The notes under the pieces are model-generated. The model worked only from the letters and a program-made list of their open reading frames with translations. It was not told the origin of the DNA and ran no database searches. From Wuchereria bancrofti (taxonomy: Eukaryota; Nematoda; Chromadorea; Rhabditida; Onchocercidae): a stretch of 64,000 bases of DNA. The DNA is taken from NCBI GenBank assembly GCA_005281725.1, contig SSBO01000012.1, forward strand, positions 21,910,426 to 21,974,425, written 5' to 3'. Position 1 is the stretch's first letter, and every line of letters begins with the position of its first letter. Made by a program: the position numbers and the translations under genes. Positions 14,160-27,446 of this stretch are shown piece by piece.

Positions 14160-17034
14160 ATATAAGTCATATAAAGTACTGGAATTATTTGAGAAAGAAT
14201 GGCGTCATTATATAAGTTTTAGAAATATAAAACAAAGTATGGAAATTTCATAAATTTAAAAGAAAAATTACTGTTTTTCATTTCTGTTAGCTCTTTTTCA
14301 AAAAATGAAAGAAAAATTATAAATGAAATAAAAGATAAAAAAATATTTCTGAGAAAAAGAAATAACATTGATATTTAACTTGTAGCTTTATAATTTTTTC
14401 TTTCATTTTTTTTTAACTTTAATATCAATTCAAAAATTTGATTTATTTTCTGTTAAATATTAAGAAGTATAATGTTTACATTTATTTAAGAAAGAAATAA
14501 AACACGTTTCTTAAGAATTAAGTAAAACACTTCAAAGTAACGTAACGTTTATTCTCATCAAAAAAGCATTTTTGAACTAAATAATATGATAAAAAAAAAG
14601 TTCAAAAATTTGTTTGCATGTGTTTTGATTAATTTATACGTAATTTATTCCACGTTTTTTTTCTTTTTTAAATTTAATCATTATGCTATTTAATGTAAAC
14701 AAAAAATATAGTAAAATTTTTTGAACAAATTAAAGTAAATAAAAAGTTGGAATAGAAGAAAAATTTGCTCCTTAATAAGAAATACTTGAAATTTTTTTTT
14801 ATAAAACAAAATATAAAATGAATTATTGAATTTTAAATTATTAATAACTTTAAAATTATTTAATTTGAAATAAAATCTTTGAAATTTCTTATGAAGATTT
14901 GTTCATTTCCATCAAAATGCATTTCTAGAAATTGCTTTCTAAGCAACAGCTTATCAAATTTTAATAATGAATATAACTTTTTACTGATTCATTTCTCATT
15001 AATTACCTTATACTCATCATCACCTATAATCTTTGGATTAAGCAAACATTTACCGATTTTTAATTTACCTGACATAATTATGTGTATGTGCGTGTGTATG
15101 TGGGTATGTGTATGCATGTATGTATGTGCTCAATCTGTCTATGTCCATTTGTCTGTTGTTTAACTCTGACCACATATGTCCACTCTGTCCACTACACAAT
15201 TTCAATATCATTTATAAAGGCTTTCACTCTTTTTTAATCCTAAATTTTATTCCTTTTTTTTTCTGCTTAACATTTAATTTATGCATTTTATTAAAATGGC
15301 AATATATGAGAATATTTTAAGACATTAAAGCAAAATTTTAATTTAAAATAGAATTGAAAATAAATTTAAATCATGTTTAGACAAGATAACAATCAAAAAC
15401 ATTAAAGTTTCATGCTTATTTCATAACAAAAAAATTTTTCCTTTTAATAATTTGCAAGAAAAAAAAATCAATGTCAAATTTGAAGTTTTTAAGATTTAAA
15501 CTTAGTAAATATAATTTTATTATTTCATTCTTTTTTCTCACATTCATTGTATCTTCTCTGTGAATAAATGCATTTCGAAAAAGGAGAAAAAAATGATTTA
15601 ATTTATTGGCCAAATTCGATAGCTATTTCTTATTATCAAGCAACTATGAATAGGTAGCTAAAAAGCGAAAAAATTTAATTTAATATTTTCGCCGGAAATT
15701 TCTTTTTTTTTCTTTTTTCCGTATTTTACTATTAATAAAAACCGATTACAATGTTATGTTAAATGCCAAATTAAATTAAAATGTTATATTAACTTCAATT
15801 TTCTTCCTTTTAGCCATTTATCTTCTTGCCTAAGCAATCGATTAATAGTCATATTTAGTCAGTAAATTTAGTTTACTCCATCCAAGAATTATACTTCGTC
15901 TTAAGATTGTAATCCATTTAAAATTGTAGGCCATCCTAGAATTGCAATTCATTTTGGAATTTTAGTTCATCCCAGAATTGTTACTCATTAATTTATATCA
16001 TTTAATTTTTTTTTCTTTTTTTTTTTTTTTTTGTGAAATGTTATCTTGAATGAATGAAGAAAATTTGATGGAAATTGTTTATTATTTAAAGAGAGAAAAA
16101 ATTGCATAAAATTTAGAATTAAACTATGAATGCAATAAAAGATAGATTAGTACTTCTGTAATATTTTTGAAATCAAAAATGGACACAATGACCAATTCAA
16201 TAATATTTCATAAAATTTCAATTCATTTTCCATGAGAATAAGTAAATAAATTGATTGACAACAATGTCAAATAGAGGTGAATTGCCTTAGTCACAATAAC
16301 ATTTGTTCGAGAAAATGACCAATTGTGTAGGAATACTAGCAGTATGCGCTTTTCATCAATGAATTTTATTACTTTTGTCAACGATCAGGAAATGTCCTTC
16401 AAAAATTTTCATCTATGTCACTTCGCTTCCGAAATTTTATCTTTTTACCTCAGTATACGCATACATTTTATTTATTGTTGTTGTTTTCTAAGATTGTTGG
16501 AAGAATTCTTTTTTTTTTTTTTTTGAGATAATTTTTTTACTTTTTAACAAAATTATATTTGATTTTTATTTTGATAAATTATTCAAATATTTGAAGGAAA
16601 TTAATGAATATTAATAAAATAAGCAATTTTTAACAAAATTTCGAATTTTTACAAATTTTTAGCAAATCAAATTCTTGATTGTTTGCTTTATATAAAATTT
16701 ATTTCAAACAACTAAAAATACTTTTTTTTAAAATGTTTGAGAATTTTTAATTTAAAGAAATATTTTTGAGATTAAAATTGCAATCATTTCATGAGAATTA
16801 ATTTTGGTTTGAATACAATAGTAAGCTCATATTGAGAATATGTGTCCCATCATTTATAAGTGGCCAACATCAATTTTGATTGTTTGTGGCTGGTTTTGAA
16901 AAAAGATAGGAAGTAGCTGGCCATATTGATGCTACTAATATGGCTTAGGCTTATGCTTTACTTAGGCTAATCACTTATAGTTCAATTCATTCATCCTAGA
17001 ATCTAAATTTATGCAATAATTGTGAATAAAGAAG
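14160..17034. other. No gene seen; AT-rich
   Basis: Nothing beyond AT-rich sequence, homopolymers and a short TG/TATG microsatellite. A small inverted repeat GCCATATT...AATATGGC lies at 16920-16944. Confidence 0.6.
15076..15131. repeat. TGTGTATG-type microsatellite
   Basis: Alternating TGTG and TATG units on the plus strand. Confidence 0.85.
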
Positions 17035-17260
17035 CTTTCAAATCTTCTCTTTCCCAGAGGAATTAAAATTCTTAAAATATTTAATATGTTTGAATTAAAA
17101 TTCTTAAAATATTCAATATGTCTGAACTGGCTTTCAAATCTTCTCTTTCCCAGAGGAACTAAAATTCTTAAAATATTTAATATGTTTGAATTAAAATTCT
17201 CAAAATATTCAATATGTTTGAATTAAAATTCTTAAAATATTCAATGTGTCTAAACTAAAA
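17035..17260. repeat. Local duplications upstream of the TMTC4-like gene
   Basis: CTTTCAAATCTTCTCTTTCC occurs at 17035 and again at 17131 (96-bp spacing). Between and after the copies a unit with AAATTCTTAAAATATT followed by CAATATGT or TAATATGT repeats five or so times. Confidence 0.85.
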
Positions 17261-17486
17261 AAAAATTTTTTTTTCATATTTAATTTGGAATGCTTTGTTA
17301 GTTTCTTTTTAATATACATTTATTACTAACAACTTTTTTGTTTTAAGTAATTTTTTTTGGTTAATTTTGAGAACATTGCTGACTTATACTAATCTTTTAA
17401 TAATTTTTTAACATTCATATAGATTTTCTGTGCTCATTGAATGCATATATATATGAGATAATTTCAGATAAATACTGATATGAAAT

Positions 17487-17695
17487 AAATTATTACACAA
17501 GATTAATATATACAGTAGATTCAATTATTATACAAAATTAATATATACAGTAGATTCAATTGTTATACAGAATTAATATATACAGTAGATTCAATTATTA
17601 TACAGAATTAATATATACAGTAGATTCAACTATTATACAGAACTAATATATACAGTAGATTCAATTATTATACAAAATTAATATATACAGTAGGG
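17487..17695. repeat. 35-bp tandem repeat 5' of the TMTC4-like gene
   Basis: TACAGTAGAT recurs at 17511, 17546, 17581, 17616, 17651 and, in variant form, 17686, exactly 35 bp apart. Each unit also holds TATACAAAATTAATATA or a close variant. The array ends about 125 bp before the predicted start codon at 17821, so it lies in the presumed promoter or outron region. Confidence 0.95.
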
Positions 17696-17820
17696 CTAAT
17701 TACATATTAAATTCATATTATATTAAATACATTAAAATTCAGCAATGATATTAGATACTCGTTTGAATTATATTTTTCTCTCTCTATCTTTTTTTTTTTT
17801 TTTTTAAGAAAGATATTATT

Positions 17821-20800
17821 ATGAAATGGAAAAGCAATTCACGGAAATTACAACAATTCGGTCAACGATTAACCGTAACACGACAGTATGACGAATTGGT
17901 TGCATACTTTCATTTGACAATTATTACGGTAGCAGCAATTTTAAGCTTTAGTGGTAATATCCATGGTAATTTTGTATTTGATGATCGAGAAGCTATCATA
18001 AATAATAAAGCTATTCGACAAATTGGAAAAATTTTGGAAAGTGATTTTTGGGGTTATCCAATACGATCAACACGTAGTCATAAGTCATATCGTCCGGTTA
18101 CCACTATTACTTTTGCGTAAGTCTTTTTCTAAATCACTTTTTCTTTTTTCACTGTTACTTATTATTTTCAAATATATCACTTTATCATCTCACATAAATT
18201 TTTTTCCGATAATTTTAGTCATAGTTGTATTCCTTAGAATTTATTTATGTTTGCGTACAAAAGATATACGTTTAAATTACATTTCCTATTAGTGATGAAA
18301 TGACTCATCAACAATTTCCAATAATATATTTACTTTTCGTTTCCAACAATGACAGAATGTTTTTTCTTTTTTTTTTTTTGATCACAAATTTTTCTTTCTT
18401 CTTGAAATTGATTGGTTAACTAAAAAGATTAGATTGGGCGAACGTTAAAAGATAAATTTCTAACTATTATTGCCAACTTTTTTCTCTTTCCTTTTTTTTT
18501 GAATCCAATTATTGTATTTCTTTTCAAAATTGTCCAGTATTTTTCGTAGTTTTCTCAATTTTTTTTTAACAAAAAAAAAAAGAAAAAAGAAAGAGGAACA
18601 TTTCATTTTTAAATTCAATGTTTTTATAATTTAATTAATAAACTAATTGCTTAGTTGAAAAATCAATTTGGATTAAATAAATTGATAGAGGAATAAAGAT
18701 TCTACAGTATCCGACACTTCAAAATTGAAAAATTTGCATTGTAAATAGATAATTAATAAATTATGCTTAGACTAATAATCACTTGCTATAAATATTACTC
18801 ATTCCTGAGAAGTGGTCAGATGTTGTAGAATACTTGAATATTGGATGAGCCAGATGTTCACCACAAAATGTGAATAGCCTTAAAGTATTCATTTTAATGC
18901 AATATCATTCTAAAAGAGCACAAATCGATTATTAAGCTTTTAGTCTGATTTTTTTTTTTTTGTGTTGAAAGCTTTAAAATTTCAATTGTCAAAAATTGAT
19001 AATATGCATTAACACTTGGCTACTTTATAATAAATGATTTTTTTTATTTGAATAAAATGGTACCATTAAAAGACCGATTCATTTGAATTTTTTGCAATGT
19101 AAATAGATAATTGATTTTTACTCTTTTTCTCTCGAAGAAAGAAGAAGTTATTTGCAAATTCAACTTTTAAATGTTAATTTAATAAAATCCTTATTTTACT
19201 ACTTATATGCATTACTTAATCTTACTTCATTACTTAGACTAGATCAAAGTTGATGAGTCTATAAACGGATTTATAAATAATTTCATTACAAGACAGGTTT
19301 TTCGTGAATACTTTTGTGTGGTGTGAAAATGATTGATGTAATTATAAGTGCCTGGTTTAGCCTAAGGGTCATCGAGTAAATTTGCTTGTTGTTTGGGGCA
19401 AATTTTATGTTCCATAAAATGAAATAACTAGCCTGAGAAGTGCAATTTATGCAAATTAATGTTGTGAAAGAAGGAAGTAAGCTTGAAGAATTTCATTGAT
19501 GAATAATGCAATATGCAACCAATACAATTTTTAAGTTTTAAATAATCGAAAATTATTATACGATAATATTTGAATGAAAAAAAAAAGAGAGAAAAAAGAA
19601 ATTATTAAAAGTATGATTAAAATTATAAGTATAAAATTGATTATTGTAGTATATAAAATTTTCATTTTCTCATCATTAAAAATTTTTTTTGCTCCTTCTC
19701 TCTCTGTCTCTTTTACAAACCACTTACATTTAATTCTTTAATTTAGCATAAATTTTTTTATAAGATGTAAAATTTTATGTTAAAAAAAAAAGGGGAAAAA
19801 AAAGTGAAACGTTGTTTCTGTAAATTAATTTTAGTACTTTAGTATTTTTAGATTGAGAATCGATAATCTGGAAGAGTGTTAAATTAATTCAAATATTTAA
19901 TTAGAAAGGATTACGAGTAACACTTACCATAGTCTTACCATAAGGCCTTCTTTTTTCTTTTTTTTTTATTTGTTTTAAGTGGAATTGCGCAATTTTATTG
20001 TCAATCCAAAAATTTTCACTAAAAACATTATTGCATTTTCCATCATTTCTCTTTGCATGACACTTAAATTTTATTAAAATTTTAAAATTTCAAGACACAA
20101 ATTATTATTGTTTAGCTTCTGCACCACCTATCATTCCTATATTATTTACCGTGAAAAATTAAAGAGTAAGCATTAATTTAAAAAAAAGAAGAACAAGTAT
20201 ATTACTATTTAATTGTATCAAAATTTGAATGTTTAATCTGAGTGCATCTATAGTATGTAATTGAAAATCCTAATATCATGACTATCAATTATTAAATTTA
20301 AACTTAAACTTTTAGTAACTTTTAGTAAACAAATTTTTAAATTAATCCAAACTATGAATGTAATATTATTGCAATCATTAATTAATTTTCAGGATCAATT
20401 ATGCAATATCAGGTCTTCATACTACAACTTATCATATTGTTAATATCACATTACATGCAATTATTTGTGTATTACTTTATAAAATACTAATTAACTTATC
20501 AAAAATATTTTATGAAAAATATCCCAATCGGATAGCTTTTCATGTTTCATTGTTATTTGCTATACATCCAATACATTCTGAAGCAGTAAGTTATCAAATG
20601 ATAAAATATATTTCTTTTCTTCCTTTCATTTTTTTTTCCATAAATTTATTAACATTAAAAAATATAACATTTGGTATTAGTCTTTTAATTTAATTGAAAA
20701 AATAAAATTGATTGAATAACAGTGGAAATGCTCAATTTATAAGATTTAAATTTTGTAAGCTTTATTTTTCATTACTTTATGGCATCAAAAAATTCATCCA

Positions 20801-23800
20801 AATAAGTGTATTTTTTTTTCAAAAATAAATAGTGTTAATTTAGGAATTTTTGTCATTTCTGTTACACTGATCTAATTTATAAACAAATTATTCGTGAAAT
20901 AAATAAAGATCGAAAATATATTATAATTTTTTGGACGATAAAATACAAATTAATAAAATTTCTGATTTTTTTTAAAATTATCAAAAAATGAAAAAATTTC
21001 ATGCAGGTAGCAAGTATAGTGGGTCGATCTGAATTATTAATGACATTATTTACACTTACTGCATTACATTTATATATCAAATGTTGGTATAAATCAGAAT
21101 TTTCAATTAAATCAAAATTTATCATTCTATTACTCAGCGCAATTGCATTGTTTAGTAAGGAACAAGGAATCGTTGTTATGGTTTGTTTTCATAATTTATA
21201 AATTTTTTATTTCAATTATATAGCATGCTATATGATTTTAATTACTAATGAATTGTTTCCTTTTTTGTTGATCAAAAATTTAATTTTCTAACATTGATTA
21301 AAATTACTTTTTTACAGCCACTTTGTGCAACATTTGACATTTGCGCATCAAATATTTCACCAATTCGATTTTTTATTGCATTTAGAAAACGAATGAATAA
21401 TAATGGAAGCAATAATGAAATTGATAAGAGTACAGCACATATGGTTGTATGTTTTTTGTATTAATTGCATAACAAGTAATTAATGTGAAATCACTTAACT
21501 TAACCTATGACCTTTCTATTTGTAACATTTAACAAATTTATACGAATTTGTAAATTAATTTTTTCAGCTTTTAAATTTATTTCATTTCAGTTTTAAATAG
21601 TATTACAGTAAAATTCGAACAAAAAAAATATAATATTATTACACAAGAAGTAATTAAATAATTAATTTAGTGAGATAAAACTTTCCTTATTTCTATCGAA
21701 GTATCTGTTTCTTAATTATTTTTCATTGTTTTCTGATATTTTCCTGGTGTAAATCATATCTGATAGCTTTTATGTAAATATATGATTTAATTAATACTAT
21801 TCGTATGACATTTTAATTTCAATATTTGTTCAAATTTTTTTATTCTCTTGAAAATTTTAAATTTGGCCAATATGTTCAAATAAAAGTACTCTTTTGTATT
21901 TTTTTGTGAAGAAGCTTAAAAGTAAACGATTTTGATAGTGTAAACAATGTTGACAATTTCTTTTTTGTTTTTGCATAAGTTCGAAAAACAAATTTTGTCT
22001 TTTTTGGAAAAAATAATTGAGAGATTAATTATTAGGAAGGTATTAATTAGTTTAATTAAATAATAGCATTTAGACCAAAAACTTTCAAATATTTCATTCT
22101 AATTTTAGTCGAAATTTTAATATGCCACCGATTATACATTTAATTAGACAAAAAAATTTTAACTCAAAACAAAAATTCCAATTAGAAATTTTTTTCTTAA
22201 TCAAAATTGCTAAGTCTTTTTTTGCAATTTTTCTTTTTTTTTTTAATTTTTAAATTTAATCTTTTAAATTTTTGTATTATAGCAACAATATTGTGATTGC
22301 ATACGTCGGGTAATGATATGTTTAATGATATGCTTAGCTTTATTACTGTTTCGATTTTCAATTAATGGATTTCAATCTCCTCAATTTAGTCCAAATGATA
22401 ATTTGATCGCTAGTTGTCCATTTGTGTTTTTACGAGTTAGTTAATCATTGATTATTTCATTATTTTAATCTTTCTATTCATTCATTTAGGGTAATGATAT
22501 TGTCATGACTAATAAGATCGTTTTGATCGAAAATAAGAAATGAGAAAATTAATGAATTTGTTAAAAGAAAAGAGACACAAATTTAAAATGTACAGAATTT
22601 GAGAGTGGAAAAGAGATTTTGATAATTGAGGCTTAATTGAAAAATTGTAAATTTATTGCTAAAAAAAAATTTTTTTTTCATGAACATTACTTATTTTAGT
22701 TATTTATTTATTTAATTCAATTAACTAATTAATCAATTTATTTAATTTACTCGTTTAATTAATTAATTATTAATTGAAAATTTGTTTGTTTATTCTTTAC
22801 TTAATTAATCAATTTATTTACTTATTAATTTATTTTTTTGTTTTTTGATTATGAAAAAAATACCTCAATTTTATTTCAGTTAATTAATTATTGCTACATT
22901 TATATGCTTTACATTTGGTTACAACTTTATCCATTTCAATTATGTTTTGACTATTCGATGGGCTGTGTAAAACTAATCGAATCGATCAATGATCTTCGTT
23001 TTTTGATTTCAACAATATTTATCATTAGTGTTATCATATTTATCATTCAATTAATTCGTGGATATTTTGAGAAACAGTACAAGTTTAAATTATTTTTTTC
23101 CAATTAAATTATAACTGTAACTAAAGATGACCAATTCAATAAAATGCTTGAAATTCTCAATTTCTATCGCTATTGTCAAAAAGAATTATATTGATTATAA
23201 AATTTTAGATTGTATGAAATTTAATTTTTTTCTATGAAATTTAAAACTTTGATTAATTTTTCGTCTAATCTAACATATAGTTTAAGTAATAAATTCTTTT
23301 GATCAAAATACAATGACATGTTAAAAAAAAAATATTCCTTTCCTACTTCCAGAATAAATATGTATGCATTTCAATAGGTTATGATGATATGAGAATTAAA
23401 TTTTTTATTTTTAAGAAATTTTAATAAATACTAATTTAGTTCTTTAATTTAGATGATTATAAATTTGATGAAAAACTTTAATTTTTGAATTCATTTTGCA
23501 GACTTCGAATATTTTCAATCATTTTTTATATTATAACATTTCTACCTGCCAGCAATATTTTTGTTACCGTTGGATTTGTGCTTGCTGAAAGAGTGCTTTA
23601 TTTGCCATCGGTTGCCTTTTGCTTAATTACCGTTAGCGCATATGAAAAAACGGAAGAAGTTCTGATAAGAAATAAAACCGCAAATATTTTAAAAAGTGTT
23701 ACAACAATAATTTTCATAATGCTTTTTATCAAATCATACAAGGTAAGATAATAACGATTAATAATAATAATAATTAACAATAATAGTAATAATAATAAAT

Positions 23801-26800
23801 AAATAATACAGTAGTAATAATAAAAATAGTAATAACAATTCTATAAATAAATAAATAAATAAATAAATAAATAGATAAGTGATACGGTAGCAATAGTAGC
23901 AGTAATAACAATAGTAATAACAATTAGTAATAAATAGTAATAACAATTAGTAAAAAAATAGTAATAACAATTAGTAATAACAATAGTAATAACAATTCTA
24001 TAAATAAATAAATAATACGGTAGTAATAATAACAATAGTAATAACAATTCTATAAATAAATAAATAAATAATACGGTAGTAATAATAACAATAGTAATAA
24101 CAATTCTATAAATAAATAAATAAGTGAGCAAATAAATAAACAAATAAATAAATAAATAATACGGAAGTAATAATAATAATAGTAATAACAATTCTAGTGA
24201 TAACATAACAATTTTTTCAAACATGTTGAGAAAATGAATAATATACAATGATAAATATTATTTGCTTTTAATTAGTCTCATTCATAATTCAATTTTCATT
24301 TGCATAATTTATTTTTGAAATTCATTTGACAAATGTTAAACGATTTCAGGCCAAATTTTTTCTTTTATGTAAGTTTAAACTGTCAATGAAAAGAAAAAAA
24401 AAAAATGAAAAAAGTTTTCAGCGTAGTTTGGAATGGCGAAATGAATTAGATTTGTACAAAAGTGGCTTAGAAGTTTGTCCAAATAATGCAAAAATTCATT
24501 ACAATATAGCAAAAATTCTGGCTGATAACGGTGATATCAGTCGTGCAACTGTTAATTATGCTAATGCAATAAGGTAAAATTTCAAATTAGTAAATTTTTT
24601 CAAAAATTAAGTAAAATTTCAAAAATTACAAAAATCTAATATTGAATGTTAGAATAATAGCAACAAATTACAATTATCATTGATTATTCGAGAAATGAAT
24701 GTTCAAATTAAAATTTAAAATTGCAATTAAACATTTGAAAATGATAGGCTGAAATTAAAAAAGAAAATAATTTACCATATATTACAGATACTACTATTTT
24801 TTCCAATTTTTAAAGATTAAGTTAAAAAAAATTTCTTTGTATAATTTTTTTTTTTTTTGCGAAAAAGAAAACATTTTATTTTTTTAAATGCTATGAATTT
24901 GTATTATAATTATGCTAAATTAGATTAGCATTTTTTTATAAGTAAATATTTATGTCGAATTAATTTGCTCAAACAATAACAATTGCATTGTTTACGCTGT
25001 TATTGTTTGAACAAATATTACTATCATATGATATACTAAAGTATCTTCTTTTCTTATTTAAAATTTTTGTCTAATTTCTTTTCATCTTATTAAGCTTTGT
25101 TTTTTGTTAATTAAAACAATTTTAATTACAGTCTGATTTTAGGCTAAATCCTACCTATGAAAATGCGATGAATAATTTAGCAAATATTTATCTCAAATAT
25201 GATCGAAATATGGAAGCTGAACAACTCCTTCGTAAAGCCATTAAAATAAGGCCAAATTTTGCAGCTGCATGGATGAATCTTGGACTTGCACAATTGGCCC
25301 AGAAACGATATAAAGTTGATCCTTTCATTTTTGATACTTAAATTTGGCTCATATTTAATTAATAATAGTTTATATAACCTATAAAAATGAAAATTGGTTA
25401 AAATGGTATAAATTTTTTCTGAAATTAATAACAAAATTTTTAATTAATGATAAGATTTTGATTTAGGAAAGAATTTTTGATTTAGAAAATGAAAGATACT
25501 TTTTTCACGGTAATATAGTTGGATGAATTATCAAATAATACTATCTAAGAAATCTTTTACAATTTTTATTTAGCAAAATAATTAGGATATATTTTTTTTT
25601 TTTTGAATTGCATTTAGGATGCGGAAAATAGTTTCGAACAAGCACTCAGTTTACGCTTTCCGTATCCGGATTGTTTATATAACATGGGCTTACTTTATTT
25701 GCAACAAAATCAAAAAACCTATGCAAGGGAAATTTGGCAAAATATTACCAGGTGATGGAAAAAAAACAGTAGCATTCTCGAGAGGAATGTTAATTTTTTT
25801 TAGCAGGAATAATAATAAGTAATTGAATTTTCCTGTGGACTAGAAAGTAGAAATTTATATTTCAGATAATCAAATAGTTTTTTTGTTCCAAATTCTTATA
25901 TAAGTCTAAAATTTAAAGCATTATTCGTAGATTTGTATGTATTAGTACATTCGTTTATGTTTTTTTTTTTTTTTTTCATTAAACTTTTCATCAAAATTAA
26001 TAGTTCATTGTATATTCATAGTATTTGAAAATTTAAATTTCGATATGCTTAATGTACTTTAAGATATTATTATATTTTAATATAGTAATATAAATACTAT
26101 ACCTTCTTAATTAGTACCATAATTTGAATTTTTTTTTTTTAGAGCAAATCCTGGTCATAAACAAGCCTGGTTGAATTTGTTGGTATTACTTGATGAGACA
26201 AATAATTGTGCAGAAGTAATTAGCCTAGCTGATAAAGTGCTTAAATATCATAACAAGGATGCATCAATCCTTTCACAGCTAGGCACTTGCTATGGTAAAT
26301 TGAGACAATACGACAGTGCCGAAAAGTTCCTATTATCAGCTGTAGAACTAGAACCGACAACAATAACTTATTGGAAAAATATTGGTAAATTATTGGTTGC
26401 TTATTTGTAAACAAAAATTTCGGTCTCGAGACAAGCCAACCATAGCTCAGTTGGTAGAGCGGAGGACTGTAGCGTATTATATCACAGTAATCCTTAGGTC
26501 GCTGGTTCGAATCCGGCTGGTTGGAGCCCGAGTTTTGCTGATGAAAATGACAATTAATAGTTAGTAGAATATCTAAGTTATGCTAATTGTTGATTGGTAT
26601 GAAGGAGTTTTGATGTTTTTGAAATGAAAAAAAAGAGAAATTTACTTTTTATTTTATTTATTTTTTGTTTTTTTACTTTTTTTTTGTTTACTTTTTATAA
26701 AAATATGCCTTTTCACTTTTTTTTTCTTACTATCCTATGTAGTGTTTTCACTTTTTTTTTATATTTTGCAGTAATATGAAATTATTTAAGGTACGCTTTA

Positions 26801-26912
26801 TCATCGTTGGAATAAATTTGAGAAGGCAAAATTTGCATATTGGAAAGCATTTCAATTCCAACAACAATCTGAAAATGTTCAACGACACAAGAATAAGTTG
26901 ACAACAAAATGA
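17821..26912 (+). CDS. tmtc4: TMTC4-like transmembrane and TPR O-mannosyltransferase family protein
   Basis: Twelve exons: 17821-18116, 20393-20585, 21007-21180, 21318-21446, 22283-22435, 22880-23076, 23502-23742, 24422-24573, 25143-25314, 25618-25751, 26143-26384, 26791-26912. All phases agree and give 734 aa, close to animal TMTC4. TMTC proteins are ER multi-pass membrane proteins tied to O-mannosylation of cadherins. Visible landmarks are the luminal Asp pair in FVFDDREA (D54-D55), NYAISGLHTTTYHIVN, HPIHSEA (157-163), SIVGRSE, FLPASN (394-399) and AERVLYLPS, then TPR repeats from about residue 465, including AAAWMNLGLAQ. The best match I recall is TMTC4 rather than TMTC1-3. A pyrimidine tract ending in AAG lies 12 nt before the ATG and could be a trans-splice acceptor. 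Exon 8 could start earlier, at the GATTTCAG acceptor near 24350, adding a Lys-rich insert. AATAAA lies at 27171. Confidence 0.93.
23757..24200. repeat. TAA/AAATA minisatellite in TMTC4-like intron 7
   Basis: A composite of AATAATAAT and AAATAAATAAAT runs separated by AACAATTCTA and ACGGTAGTAATA blocks that recur several times. It fills most of the intron between exons 7 and 8. The long minus-strand open frames here are repeat-derived (Tyr/Leu/Ile only) and not genes. Confidence 0.9.
26443..26454 (+). promoter_or_regulatory. Pol III A box of tRNA-Tyr
   Basis: TAGCTCAGTTGG fits the A-box consensus TRGYNNARNNGG and forms the D arm. Confidence 0.9.
26504..26514 (+). promoter_or_regulatory. Pol III B box of tRNA-Tyr
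   Basis: GGTTCGAATCC is an exact match to the B-box consensus GGTTCGANNCC in the T arm. Confidence 0.95.
26533..26536 (+). terminator. Pol III terminator of tRNA-Tyr
   Basis: TTTT begins 8 nt after the discriminator base, the usual Pol III stop signal. Confidence 0.75.
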
Positions 26913-27170
26913 TGAATGAATTTTGATCAACATAATGTGAAATTGTTAAGAGAGAAAGTTAAGTTTTATAAATAATTCAAAGTTGATTTAAAATTCAAAG
27001 CTGTGATTGATTAAAAATACTGAACAATTAATTTGTCCTTAATTTCTGTTAATATTGGTGGATGTACTAATGTGATATTCTTTTTTTTTCAATATTTTTG
27101 TATATTTTTTTCATATTTTTTATGGCCAATATTAACTGATTTATATGCTCAAAAATGTATTAAAATGCAA

Positions 27171-27176
27171 AATAAA
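27171..27176 (+). promoter_or_regulatory. Polyadenylation signal of the TMTC4-like gene
   Basis: AATAAA about 260 nt after the stop codon at 26912 and before the convergent serpin gene. Confidence 0.6.
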
Positions 27177-27284
27177 TAAGTTGACAATAACTGAATTTTT
27201 TCAGCTTCCTCAATTAATTATGCACATTTTCTGCAGTTAAAAAAATGGCGTGAAAAAAATTTCGAACTGCTATGATTCCGTCAA

Positions 27285-27304
27285 ACGTACGTACGTACGT
27301 ACGT
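27285..27304. repeat. (ACGT)5 palindromic microsatellite
   Basis: Five perfect ACGT units between the convergent 3' ends of the TMTC4-like gene and serpin 1. Each unit is self-complementary, so the run can fold as a hairpin. Confidence 0.95.
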
Positions 27305-27446
27305 AACCTTTGCCTTAGCTTACGTATGTATAAAGAATTCAAAATTACTCCAATATTGATGACGTGAATATTAGACTTAAATATAATACTGAATATGCCT
27401 AGAAAAAAAAAAAACAAAAATGACGAAAAGTACAAAGATCATTCGA

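Larger units (their letters stand above)
26436..26525 (+). tRNA. tRNA-Tyr (GTA) with 17-nt intron
   Basis: All cloverleaf parts are visible. The acceptor stem CCAACCA pairs perfectly with TGGTTGG, with discriminator A at 26525. The D stem is GCTC/GAGC. The anticodon stem GAGGA pairs with TCCTT, the anticodon GTA is at 26469-26471, and the T arm is GCTGG-TTCGAAT-CCGGC. A 17-nt intron (26473-26489) follows position 37, the canonical site, leaving a 73-nt mature body before CCA. Intron-containing tRNA-Tyr is usual in eukaryotes. The gene lies in the same orientation inside the last intron of the TMTC4-like gene. Confidence 0.97.

Noticed and set aside
23758..24248. Minus-strand frames inside TMTC4-like intron 7
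   Set aside because: Repeat-derived Leu/Tyr/Ile strings, antisense to a well-supported intron.
27285..27304. ACGT run as a regulatory palindrome
   Set aside because: A plain tetranucleotide microsatellite in a convergent intergenic gap; no evidence of function.
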